Shown here: positions 8,163 through 15,595 of the stretch, piece by piece
Layout of the letters: the number at the start of each line of letters is the position of its first letter
How positions within the stretch are numbered: the stretch's first letter is position 1
Origin: Pseudomonas aestuarii
Lineage (GTDB): Bacteria; Pseudomonadota; Gammaproteobacteria; Pseudomonadales; Pseudomonadaceae
Length of the DNA: 64,000 nucleotides
Direction of reading: 5' to 3'
NCBI RefSeq assembly: GCF_027988105.1
Contig: NZ_JAQJZJ010000005.1
Coordinates: 124,001 to 188,000, forward strand
The notes under the pieces: model-generated
The model's input: the letters and a program-made list of their open reading frames with translations, nothing else
The model's database searches: none
Told to the model about the DNA's origin: nothing
Program-made: the position numbers and the translations under genes

Positions 8163-9659
8163 ATGAACATCGTAGGTCACCTTATCAACGGCCAGATCAG
8201 TACAGATGCCGAGCGCCTTCAGGACGTCTTCAATCCATCCACCGGGCAAGCAGAGAAGCAGGTTGCTCTGGCTTCCAGGCAAACTGTTGAGGCCGCCATT
8301 GCCGCTGCCGAAGCTGCTTTTCCAGCCTGGCGCAACACACCACCGATCAAGCGCGCGCGAGTGATGTTCCGCTTCAAGGAATTGCTCGAGCAGAATGCTG
8401 ACCGCATCGCGCAAATGATCGGTGAGGAACACGGAAAGATCTCTCACGATGCACTGGGCGAGCTGCAACGCGGTATCGAAAACGTTGAATACGCCTGTGG
8501 TGCGCCTGAGTTGCTCAAAGGTGAACACAGCAAAAACGTCGGCCCCAATATCGACTCGTGGAGCGAGTTCCAGCCCCTAGGTGTGGTGGCCGGTATCACG
8601 CCGTTCAACTTCCCCGCGATGGTGCCGTTGTGGATGTTCCCGATGGCCATCGTCTGTGGCAACTGCTTCATCCTCAAACCGTCTGAGCGTGACCCTAGCT
8701 CGACCCTGTTCATCGCTCAGTTGTTGCAGGAAGCAGGTTTGCCTAACGGCGTGATGAACGTAGTCAACGGCGACAAAGTAGCGGTGGATACGCTGCTCAA
8801 CGATGAACGCATTCAAGCCGTAAGCTTTGTTGGTTCGACCCCGATTGCGGAATACATCTACAAAACGGCCAATGCCAACGGTAAGCGCTGCCAGGCGTTG
8901 GGCGGTGCTAAAAACCACGCCATCGTGATGCCCGATGCCGATATGGATAACGCCGTCAACCAGCTGCTCGGTGCCGCCTTTGGTTCCTCCGGCGAGCGTT
9001 GCATGGCTTTGTCGGTAGCCGTGGCGGTGGGTGATGCCGCTGCCGATGCGCTGGTCGAGAAAATGCAAAAAGCCATGCAGTCGCTAAAGGTCGGCGCCTA
9101 CTCGGAAAAGAGTAACGACTTCGGCCCAGTGATCACCAAAGCGCACCAACAGAAGGTAGTGGGCTATATCAACAGCGCCGAAGAGCAGGGCGCAACAATC
9201 GTGGTGGACGGCCGTAACCCCAAGGTGGCTGGCTATGAAAACGGCTTCTTTGTTGGCGGCACACTGATCGATAACGTCAACGCGCAGATGCTCAGCTACA
9301 AAGAAGAGATTTTTGGCCCGGTGCTGCAAGTGGTGCGCGTTAACAGCATGCAGGAAGCCATGGACTTGATCGATGCTCACGAGTACGGCAACGGTACCTG
9401 CATCTTCACTCGCGATGGCGAAGCGGCGCGTTACTTCTCGGATAACATCAAAGTCGGCATGGTCGGCATCAACGTACCACTGCCGGTGCCAGTGGCCTAT
9501 CACAGCTTCGGCGGCTGGAAACGTTCGTTGTTCGGCGATCTGCATGCATACGGCCCAGATGCAGTGCGCTTCTACACCAAACGCAAGACCGTTACTCAGC
9601 GCTGGCCATCTGCAGGCGTACGCGAAGGCGCCGAGTTCTCCATGCCGACCATGAAGTGA
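8163..9659 (+). CDS. dddC: Malonate/methylmalonate-semialdehyde dehydrogenase DddC
   Basis: 498-residue CoA-acylating aldehyde dehydrogenase of the MmsA type. Catalytic C280 lies in GSSGERCMALSV, the characteristic MmsA context. PFNFPAMVPLWMFP (about 147-160) and the cofactor segment KPSERDPS (172-179) are also typical. ATG 8163 is preferred to the upstream ATG 8130 because AGGAG (8151-8155) precedes it and the protein then opens as MmsA does. It would oxidise malonate semialdehyde with NAD+ and CoA to acetyl-CoA and CO2, completing the 3-hydroxypropionate branch of DMSP use. A housekeeping mmsA for valine breakdown has the same fold, so the ddd role rests on the neighbours. A strong hairpin ends the transcript. 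Confidence 0.86.
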   Translation: MNIVGHLINGQISTDAERLQDVFNPSTGQAEKQVALASRQTVEAAIAAAEAAFPAWRNTPPIKRARVMFRFKELLEQNADRIAQMIGEEHGKISHDALGELQRGIENVEYACGAPELLKGEHSKNVGPNIDSWSEFQPLGVVAGITPFNFPAMVPLWMFPMAIVCGNCFILKPSERDPSSTLFIAQLLQEAGLPNGVMNVVNGDKVAVDTLLNDERIQAVSFVGSTPIAEYIYKTANANGKRCQALGGAKNHAIVMPDADMDNAVNQLLGAAFGSSGERCMALSVAVAVGDAAADALVEKMQKAMQSLKVGAYSEKSNDFGPVITKAHQQKVVGYINSAEEQGATIVVDGRNPKVAGYENGFFVGGTLIDNVNAQMLSYKEEIFGPVLQVVRVNSMQEAMDLIDAHEYGNGTCIFTRDGEAARYFSDNIKVGMVGINVPLPVPVAYHSFGGWKRSLFGDLHAYGPDAVRFYTKRKTVTQRWPSAGVREGAEFSMPTMK

Positions 9660-9686
9660 AGATGCATTGCTGACGTTTGACTAATA

Positions 9687-9723
9687 GTCTGCCGTGCCTC
9701 CTTTGTATGGAGGTACGGCAGAC
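9687..9723 (+). terminator. Strong hairpin after dddC
   Basis: 15-bp stem (9687-9701 / 9709-9723, one G-U pair) with a 7-nt loop, 27 nt after the dddC stop. Only a short A-rich segment follows, not a T-run. Probably the end of the dddTBC transcript. Confidence 0.6.
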
Positions 9724-9752
9724 CTAAAATCGGTAACCGCCGCACAGCCTCC

Positions 9753-9918
9753 TCTAGTGGCCTGTTTGGCAAATTCACTTAGTCAATTTCGGCGCCTAAG
9801 GCCCCGATACGGCGTTGCTGATCCTCGCCATAGCCGGCTATGACTCGTCACAGCGCCTTGTCTCAGAACCTCAGGCATCCGAACTTGAGTTAACCCACTT
9901 ACCAAACAGGCCACTAGA
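9753..9918. repeat. 166-bp imperfect palindrome (MITE-like or large hairpin)
   Basis: The outermost 17 bp are exact inverted repeats (TCTAGTGGCCTGTTTGG 9753-9769; complement 9902-9918). The centre is the perfect 14-mer CATAGCCGGCTATG (9829-9842), exactly at the midpoint. Most of the arms in between also pair imperfectly. No open frame or transposase is present. It is consistent with a miniature inverted-repeat element or a repeated intergenic hairpin. No flanking target duplication was identified. Confidence 0.7.
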
Positions 9919-9973
9919 CCCACTCGTTACACATGCCAAACCGGTAGCCTTGGGGTATCTTTTATTTTTTCTG

Positions 9974-10001
9974 TTGCAATTAAAGACGATCGGTCTAATA
10001 T
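9974..10001 (+). promoter_or_regulatory. acuR promoter with AcuR operator inside, leaderless start
   Basis: TTGCAA (9974-9979), 16 nt, TAATAT (9996-10001). The operator AAGACGATCGGTCTA occupies 9983-9997, between and over the hexamers. Expected initiation 7 nt after the -10 falls on A10008 of the acuR ATG. There is no ribosome site before that ATG, so the mRNA is probably leaderless. Confidence 0.65.
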
Positions 10002-10007
10002 GCCGTT

Positions 10008-10640
10008 ATGACTATTTCTAAACCACAGGTCCGTCGAGGCCGCCCGCCAAAAGTTGCCCGTGAGCACGCTGAAACACTAGAGATTTTGCTTCGTTGTGGC
10101 ATGGAGGTACTGACCGAGCAAGGTTTTGCTGCCACCGGAATCGACACTGTCCTCAAGCGGATCAGTGTGCCCAAGGGCTCGTTCTATCACTACTTCGACA
10201 GTAAGGAAGCCTTCGGGCAGGCGGTGTTGCGTCGTTATGCCGATTACTTTGCCCGGAAACTGGATCGCTGGTTGCTGAATGAAACAGAGCTTCCCCTCCA
10301 GCGCCTACGAAACTTTGTCGAGGACGCCAAATCGGGCATGACCAGACATGAGTTCCGTCGGGGTTGTCTGGTTGGAAATCTTGGTCAGGAGATTGTTGTC
10401 CTGCCCGAGAGCTTTCGTAATGAATTGGAGGACGTGCTGCTCGATTGGCAGAGGCGTCTGGCTATCTGTTTGCGGCAGGCGGTCAGCCAAGGGCAGATAG
10501 ACGCAGATAGTGACTGCGAGGAACTAGCGGCCTTTTTCTGGATTGGTTGGGAGGGTGCGGTTTTACGCGCCAGGCTGGTGCAGGAGGTGCGGCCACTGGA
10601 TGTATTCATTGATGGATTTCTCACCGGCATTACGCGGTGA
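10008..10640 (+). CDS. acuR: TetR-family repressor AcuR
   Basis: 210-residue TetR/AcrR repressor. A basic N-terminal tail (RRGRPPK) precedes a classic HTH at about 30-75 (GFAATGIDTVLKRISVPKGS, then FYHYFDSKEAF), and the ligand-binding domain follows. The YFDSKEAFGQAVL and EFRRGCLVGN motifs resemble AcuR/NemR-like regulators. In alpha-proteobacteria AcuR represses acuR-acuI and is relieved by acrylate. Here the gene sits 45 nt upstream of acuI, and a near-identical operator precedes each gene (9983-9997, 10656-10670), which supports autoregulation plus control of acuI. The start has no Shine-Dalgarno sequence, consistent with a leaderless message. A/T-rich relative to the core. Identity is inferred from context and motifs. 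Confidence 0.8.
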   Translation: MTISKPQVRRGRPPKVAREHAETLEILLRCGMEVLTEQGFAATGIDTVLKRISVPKGSFYHYFDSKEAFGQAVLRRYADYFARKLDRWLLNETELPLQRLRNFVEDAKSGMTRHEFRRGCLVGNLGQEIVVLPESFRNELEDVLLDWQRRLAICLRQAVSQGQIDADSDCEELAAFFWIGWEGAVLRARLVQEVRPLDVFIDGFLTGITR

Positions 10641-10655
10641 TTTTTCGCCATTTAA

Positions 10656-10670
10656 TAGACGATCGGTCTA
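10656..10670 (+). promoter_or_regulatory. Second AcuR operator, upstream of acuI
   Basis: TAGACGATCGGTCTA: half-sites TAGAC/GTCTA around a 5-bp centre. It is identical to the acuR operator over 14 bp. It lies 15 nt before the acuI start and just upstream of the GAGG ribosome site (10674-10677). No good -35 box is evident, so it could act as a roadblock or internal operator. Confidence 0.65.
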
Positions 10671-10685
10671 AATGAGGGGCTAGCA

Positions 10686-11669
10686 ATGTTTAAGGCAATT
10701 CTTGTTGATAAAGACGCAGATGTTTACCGAGCAAACTTGATCGAGCTGGAGGATGCGCAGCTGCCAGATGGGGATGTCACCGTTCGTGTGGCCTACAGCA
10801 CACTGAACTACAAAGATGGACTGGCTATCAGTGGCAGTAGCCCGGTAGTTCGTAGGTTTCCAATGATTCCCGGTATTGATCTGGCCGGAACCGTTGAATC
10901 CAGCAATCACCCTGCATACAAGGCTGGTGATCGGGTTCTGCTCAATGGATGGGGCGTGGGTGAAGGGCATTGGGGCGGATTGGCGCAGAAGGCAAGACTC
11001 AATGGTGACTGGCTGATTCCTCTGCCTGAAGCGTTAAGCGAGCGCCAGGCAATGGCAATCGGAACAGCAGGTTATACCGCAATGCTCTGCTTGATCGCTT
11101 TAGAGCGCCACGGCCTGACGCCAGCATGCGGTGATGTTTTGGTAACGGGTGCCAATGGTGGAGTAGGTAGCTTTGCCATCGCATTGCTGGCACGTAAAGG
11201 CTACTCCGTGATTGCTGCAACGGGCCGACCTGCGGAAAGTGAGTACCTAAAACGCCTAGGTGCAACGTCCATAATTGAGCGTGCCGAGTTGTCCAGCCCG
11301 GGACGTGCATTAGCAAAAGAGCGTTGGGCTGCTGCGATCGATTCAGTCGGTAGCCATACCCTTGCTAACGTATGTGCGGGTACTCGCGCAGATGGTTTGG
11401 TTGCCGCATGCGGTCTGGCTCAAGGCATGGACTTTCCATCGACGGTAGCGCCTTTTATCCTGCGTGGCGTGAGCCTGCTAGGCATCAACAGCGTGACCCG
11501 TCCTTATAAGGAACGTGTCGAAGCATGGCAACGTCTTTGCACTGACCTGGATCTGGCGCAATTGGATGAAATTACCCGAGAGATAGGTTTGAGTGATGCT
11601 ATAGCGGTTTCCCAGGAATTGCTTGAAGGCAAAGTTCGAGGGCGTGTGGTGGTGAACGTGAATAGGTAA
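10686..11669 (+). CDS. acuI: NADPH-dependent acryloyl-CoA reductase AcuI (YhdH/MDR family)
   Basis: 327-residue zinc-independent medium-chain reductase of the YhdH/AcuI branch. Seen: the N-terminal GroES-like half (NYKDGLAISG, PGIDLAGTV), the family-typical NGWGVGEGHWGGLAQKA, the nucleotide-binding GANGGVGSFAIALL, and GTAGYTAMLC. Family knowledge: AcuI reduces acryloyl-CoA to propionyl-CoA with NADPH and confers acrylate resistance. It is widely linked to DMSP lyase or ddd genes. Good ribosome site GAGG before ATG 10686. Downstream of acuR with a shared operator. No DMSP lyase yielding acrylate (dddL, P, Q, W or Y type) is in the window, so the acryloyl-CoA may come from 3-hydroxypropionyl-CoA or external acrylate. 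It converges on the proQ-like gene. Confidence 0.88.
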   Translation: MFKAILVDKDADVYRANLIELEDAQLPDGDVTVRVAYSTLNYKDGLAISGSSPVVRRFPMIPGIDLAGTVESSNHPAYKAGDRVLLNGWGVGEGHWGGLAQKARLNGDWLIPLPEALSERQAMAIGTAGYTAMLCLIALERHGLTPACGDVLVTGANGGVGSFAIALLARKGYSVIAATGRPAESEYLKRLGATSIIERAELSSPGRALAKERWAAAIDSVGSHTLANVCAGTRADGLVAACGLAQGMDFPSTVAPFILRGVSLLGINSVTRPYKERVEAWQRLCTDLDLAQLDEITREIGLSDAIAVSQELLEGKVRGRVVVNVNR

Positions 11670-11865
11670 ACACCAGAAGTTGAGCGGTAGGTTGACGCGG
11701 AATTAATCGACCGAGTTTCGTCGTCACTGTTAATGGCCGCTTCTGGCCGATTACGGACTGCCGCAAAGGGCTGCAATCGGCCACTTACCACTCTTCGGGC
11801 TGCCTGATCATCGCCACACGCGCCCTGCCAGTGATCTAGCTGCTCGGCGCAGAGGGCAAGTGATT

Positions 11866-12375
11866 TTAATCCTTGGTCTGTGCCTCAGCGGTATCGACGG
11901 CCTTAACCTGATTACGCTCTTTCGGCGTTTTCTGATTACGCCGTGCTTGTCCGCGCTGGCGCTTAGCCTGCTGCTTCGCATGCAGCGCCTGAGCCGCCGT
12001 TACCATACCAACTGCCTGGCCGCTTAAGTCCAAGCGGGGCGCATTCTCCGTCATGCTTGCCCAATATCGACTTCCTCGGCACCAGGTAGCAATGCCCTGC
12101 TTGAGCTGTTCGCTGGATATTCCGAGCAGCTCTAGGTGTTGCTCGGCATCCTTTAAAATACCTTCCTTAAGCGGAACCTTGGGAGCCGGATTGACCGGGA
12201 AGGCCAATGGAAAGTGCTTCTGCAAGCGCCAGATCGCCTCCACAGCAGGATCTTGCTCGTGAGGCTTCGCCTGCACAGAAGGCTTGCGTACAGGTTGCTT
12301 CGCACTCTCAGTCTTTACTTGCACTTTTTCGGCCCGTAGGCGGTCGCGTAGCTCAGCTAGTTGTTCAAAACCCAT
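11866..12375 (-). CDS. ProQ/FinO-domain RNA-binding protein
   Basis: 169 residues. A basic N-terminal linker (1-40) is followed by the FinO/ProQ fold at about 43-130 (EAIWRLQKHFPLAFP, PLKEGILKDA, GIATWCRGSRYW). A very basic tail (about 130-160, rich in K/R/Q) follows. ProQ proteins bind structured RNAs and act as sRNA/mRNA chaperones. The gene is shorter than E. coli ProQ (~230) because the C-terminal Tudor-like domain is absent, as is usual in Pseudomonas. Convergent with acuI. It lies just outside the DMSP block but is still somewhat A/T-richer than the genes beyond 12.6 kb. Confidence 0.85.
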   Translation of the reverse strand: MGFEQLAELRDRLRAEKVQVKTESAKQPVRKPSVQAKPHEQDPAVEAIWRLQKHFPLAFPVNPAPKVPLKEGILKDAEQHLELLGISSEQLKQGIATWCRGSRYWASMTENAPRLDLSGQAVGMVTAAQALHAKQQAKRQRGQARRNQKTPKERNQVKAVDTAEAQTKD

Positions 12376-12616
12376 CGTTTAGTTCACAGCCATATGATTG
12401 ATTCATGGTGCAAGGTTATCCCATGCAGTCTTTTGACGCAGCCTGGCCGTTCACTGCCTGTCACCAGCGTCAGCTTCGGGTCGCTTCCAGCCCTTCGTCC
12501 TTGACGGAAACTACCCCCAGCGCCGCTATCCACTCTTGCGTACGGGCTGGCAACGGCAGAGCAGGGCGCAGAGAGTAGGCCGCTGTCCCGCCCGCGCGGT
12601 TCGGGTCGCCAAGCGA

Positions 12617-14623
12617 TCAGTGCGGGCCGCTCGGCTTGCGCTTGATGGTCTTCATCAGGTCGTCGGGGCTGATGTGGCCGACCATGCCGGCGGCGCTGCC
12701 GGGTTGCGGCAGGTTGAGGATGTGGCCCTTCATCTTGCCGATGATGTGCATTTCGCACGGCTTGCAGTCGAACTTCAGGGTCAGCACTTCGTTCTGGTGG
12801 ATCAGCTGCATGTCGGCGACCTTGGTGCGCACGCCGGTGACGCCCTTGGCTTGCTTGGGGCACAGGTTGAAGGAGAAGCGCAGACAGTGCTTGGTGATCA
12901 TCACCGGCACCTCGCCGGCTTCCTCGTGGGCCTCGTAGGCCGCATCGATCAGCTGCACGCCGTAGCGCTGGTAGAAGGCGCGAGCCTTGTCGTTGTAGAC
13001 GTTGGCGAGGAAGGTCAGGTGCGACTCGGGGTAGACCGGCGGCGGCACGGCCACCGGCTTGCGCCCGCCGCGCGGGTGGGCGGCCAGGCGCGCCGCGCTC
13101 AGGGCCTCGATGGCCTCGCGGCGCAGGGACTTGAGCTGCGAGTTGGGCACGAACAGGGCTTGGGGCGCGTCGATCTGCACGTCTTCGGCGTAGTAGATGG
13201 TGGTGCCCAGCTTGCTCAGGCTGTCGCGCAGTTGGTTGAGCGCCTGTTCGGCGTCCTTGGCCGGGCCGAAGGGGCCGGCCAGGCTGGCCGAGGCGCTGCA
13301 GCCCTCGCTGCTGGTGACGGTCAGCGCGAGTTGCTGTTCGTCGAGTCGCACCTGCCAGCTCACCGCGACGCGGCGTTCGGCCGAGGTCTTGAGCAGCGCC
13401 TGTTGCCAGTTGTGGTCGAGGTTGCGGTTGAGCGCATGCTGCGGGCGCAGCTGCTTGAGCGCCGCCGGCATTTCGTTGGGTTCGACGCGGTAGCGCCAGC
13501 GCTCGGCGCCATCCTCCTCGAACGTATCCTTCAACTCGGCGATGTTGGCGCGAAAGCCCACCACCTCGCGCTTGATCAGCACGTTGAGGCCATCGCCGTT
13601 GGACAGCGGGGTGTCGGTCACGGCGATCAGGTCGCGCTTAGCCACTTTTTCGACATGGCCAACGGATAGCCCGGTAAAGGTCGGCGAGTCGAAGGCGCCG
13701 ATGTCGATCTTGCGTTCGCTGACGAAGTAGTCGGTGCTGCCGCGGTGGAAGGTCTTGTCCGGGTCGGGGGCGAAGAAGTGTTCGGTCAGGCCGCTGGAGG
13801 CGCGCGCCAGCTGCGGGCGCTGTTCAAGGATGGCATCCAGTTCGCGGCGGTAGTGAGCGGTGATGTTCTTCACGTAGCTCATGTCCTTGTAGCGGCCCTC
13901 GATCTTGAACGAGCGCACGCCGGCATCGACCAGATCGATCAGGTTGGCGGTCTGGTTGTTGTCCTTCATCGACAGCAGGTGCTTGTCGTAGGCCACCACG
14001 CGGCCCTGGTCGTCCTTGAGGGTGTAGGGCAGGCGGCAGGCCTGCGAGCAGTCGCCGCGGTTGGCGCTGCGCCCGGTCTGTGCGTGGGAGATGTTGCACT
14101 GGCCAGAGAAGGCCACGCACAGGGCGCCGTGGATGAAGAACTCGATGGCCGAGTCGACGCCGGTGCTGATCGTGCGGATTTCCTGCAGGTTGAGCTCGCG
14201 TGCCAGCACCAGCTGGGAGAAGCCGGCCTGGGATAGGAAGCGGGCCTTGTCCAGGCTGCGGATGTCGCACTGGGTGCTGGCATGCAGCTCGATCGGCGGG
14301 ATGTCCAGCTCCAGCACGCCCATGTCCTGCACGATCAGCGCGTCGACGCCGGCCTCGTAGAGCTGCCAGATCTGCTGGCGGGCCGGTTCCAGCTCGTCGT
14401 CATGCAGGATGGTGTTGATGGTGACGAACACCCGCGCGTGGAACTGGTGGGCGAAGCGTACGAGTTCGGCGATGTCGGCCACGCTGTTGCTGGCGTTATG
14501 CCGCGCACCGAAGCTGGGGCCGCCGATGTACACGGCATCGGCGCCATGCAGGATGGCTTCCCGGGCGATGGCGGCATCGCGCGCGGGGCTCAGGAGTTCC
14601 AGGTGGTGCGCAGGCAGGGACAT
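12617..14623 (-). CDS. rlhA: 23S rRNA 5-hydroxycytidine synthase RlhA (U32 peptidase family)
   Basis: 668 residues from ATG 14623 (SLPAHHLELLSPARD opening). The open frame extends further upstream to 15073, but that part is low-complexity shadow. U32 family core at 1-330 (GADAVYIGG, ALIVQDMGVLEL, HGALCVAFSGQCNIS, NRGDCSQACRLPY, FKIEGRYKD), with conserved cysteines for an iron-sulfur cluster. A DUF3656-type C-terminal region ends in CLRFSFNLCPKQ and FDCKPCEMHI. Length and the extra domain distinguish RlhA (YdcP, about 650) from TrhP (YegQ, about 450). RlhA hydroxylates a cytidine in 23S rRNA using prephenate. No clear ribosome site is visible, so the exact start is moderately certain. Confidence 0.85.
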   Translation of the reverse strand: MSLPAHHLELLSPARDAAIAREAILHGADAVYIGGPSFGARHNASNSVADIAELVRFAHQFHARVFVTINTILHDDELEPARQQIWQLYEAGVDALIVQDMGVLELDIPPIELHASTQCDIRSLDKARFLSQAGFSQLVLARELNLQEIRTISTGVDSAIEFFIHGALCVAFSGQCNISHAQTGRSANRGDCSQACRLPYTLKDDQGRVVAYDKHLLSMKDNNQTANLIDLVDAGVRSFKIEGRYKDMSYVKNITAHYRRELDAILEQRPQLARASSGLTEHFFAPDPDKTFHRGSTDYFVSERKIDIGAFDSPTFTGLSVGHVEKVAKRDLIAVTDTPLSNGDGLNVLIKREVVGFRANIAELKDTFEEDGAERWRYRVEPNEMPAALKQLRPQHALNRNLDHNWQQALLKTSAERRVAVSWQVRLDEQQLALTVTSSEGCSASASLAGPFGPAKDAEQALNQLRDSLSKLGTTIYYAEDVQIDAPQALFVPNSQLKSLRREAIEALSAARLAAHPRGGRKPVAVPPPVYPESHLTFLANVYNDKARAFYQRYGVQLIDAAYEAHEEAGEVPVMITKHCLRFSFNLCPKQAKGVTGVRTKVADMQLIHQNEVLTLKFDCKPCEMHIIGKMKGHILNLPQPGSAAGMVGHISPDDLMKTIKRKPSGPH

Positions 14624-14682
14624 GGCAGTGATTCGAGGCTTGAATGAGGCGGGCATTTTAGCGTGAAAGTGCGCGGGGTCGG

Positions 14683-14844
14683 CTATCGGCTGACGGAAAA
14701 CACGGCGGGCTCTGCCGTTGGGGCATTGCGCGGGGTGGTTGCCTGGCCGCCGGCCTCCAGGGCGATCGCGTAGCGTCCGCCGCGCTCGCGGATTTCGATG
14801 TCGAGCGAGAACAGTTGCAGGCGCCGGCTTGAGCCGGGCTTCAC
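14683..14844 (-). CDS. Possible small ORF, 53 residues
   Basis: A short minus-strand frame with a GTG start (14842-14844) and AGGA about 8 nt before it. It ends TAG just upstream of rlhA. The product is hydrophilic with a beta-strand-like segment (LQLFSLDIEIRERGGRYAIA) and a Pro/Thr-rich tail. Codon choice looks protein-like (third-position G/C). No family recognised. It could be a genuine small gene leading rlhA, or the decayed 3' end of a longer gene. Confidence 0.3.
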   Translation of the reverse strand: MKPGSSRRLQLFSLDIEIRERGGRYAIALEAGGQATTPRNAPTAEPAVFSVSR

Positions 14845-15011
14845 AGTGCACGTCCTGGCAGTCAGCCGGCGTATCGCGCCAATGCCGGGTCAGGACCACG
14901 CCCTGCGCTAGAACCAGCGCAGCTCTGCAGGAGTGCGTTTCAGGGGCGACGCTACTGGGCAATGGCCCGGGTCTGCCCCGGGGCCGTGGATAGGGGCGCG
15001 GCGCAGGGCTC

Positions 15012-15227
15012 TCAGGCGCGGCGCTGGCCCTGTCCGGCAATCTCCTCGCGGGCGGCGCGCAGCTGGGCGGCATCCAGGTTCATGCGGTGGATCACGTTGA
15101 GCAGCTGCTGGCGCAGCAGCTCGTCGCCGATGCGCTCGGCGGCGCGCATGACCGCCACGGCGGCCGCCTCGCTGTTGGCCGCGATCTGGTCCAGGGTCTT
15201 GCAGATATTCCTTGTGGGTCGGCTCAT
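15012..15227 (-). CDS. Small hypothetical helical protein, 71 residues
   Basis: ATG 15227 is preceded by GGAGGAG with good spacing. The product is alpha-helical and charged (NSEAAAVAVMRAAERIGDEL, then NVIHRMNLDAAQLRAAREEI), without signal peptide or membrane segment. Similar short proteins of unknown function occur in Pseudomonas; I do not recognise a named family. Same orientation as rlhA, with about 390 nt between them. Confidence 0.55.
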   Translation of the reverse strand: MSRPTRNICKTLDQIAANSEAAAVAVMRAAERIGDELLRQQLLNVIHRMNLDAAQLRAAREEIAGQGQRRA

Positions 15228-15595
15228 GTGAGCGCTCCTCCATAGATCGAGTGGGCACTGTAGGGCGGCTTCATTGCCCTTTTATGTCAGTGCCCAGGTC
15301 GCGCGGGGAGGGGATGGGGCGCGGCGATTAGAATGCACGTCACGTCTTCCTCCGCGGAGCCATGAATCCGGCGCCTGCTCGCCGTCGAGAAGGCATCCGG
15401 CACAGCGAAATATGCCGAGGCGTTGTTCCTGATTTTTCAGGCCAGCGGCAGGTTGCGCATGACGATATGAGCGCCAAGGCTCTGCCGATGGCCGAACTCG
15501 ACGCACTCGACAAGCTGTGGCGAGTGTCTGCAAGACTGCGCTGCCGGTCCTCCTCGGCGGGTGGGACCGACGAGGGGCAATAGAGCCCGGGCTGG
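15228..15595. other. Gene-free stretch
   Basis: About 370 bases. A 73-codon plus-strand frame at 15362-15583 lacks a ribosome site and has no protein-like composition. No repeat or promoter could be defended. Confidence 0.35.

Noticed and set aside
12384..12863. 159-codon minus frame covering the 3' end of rlhA and the gap to the proQ-like gene
   Set aside because: It overlaps rlhA in another frame on the same strand, is Arg/Pro-rich in the manner of a GC-rich shadow, and has no ribosome site.
14845..15073. N-terminal extension of the rlhA frame
   Set aside because: Low-complexity Pro/Arg composition; family members start at the SLPAHHLELLSPARD segment (14623).
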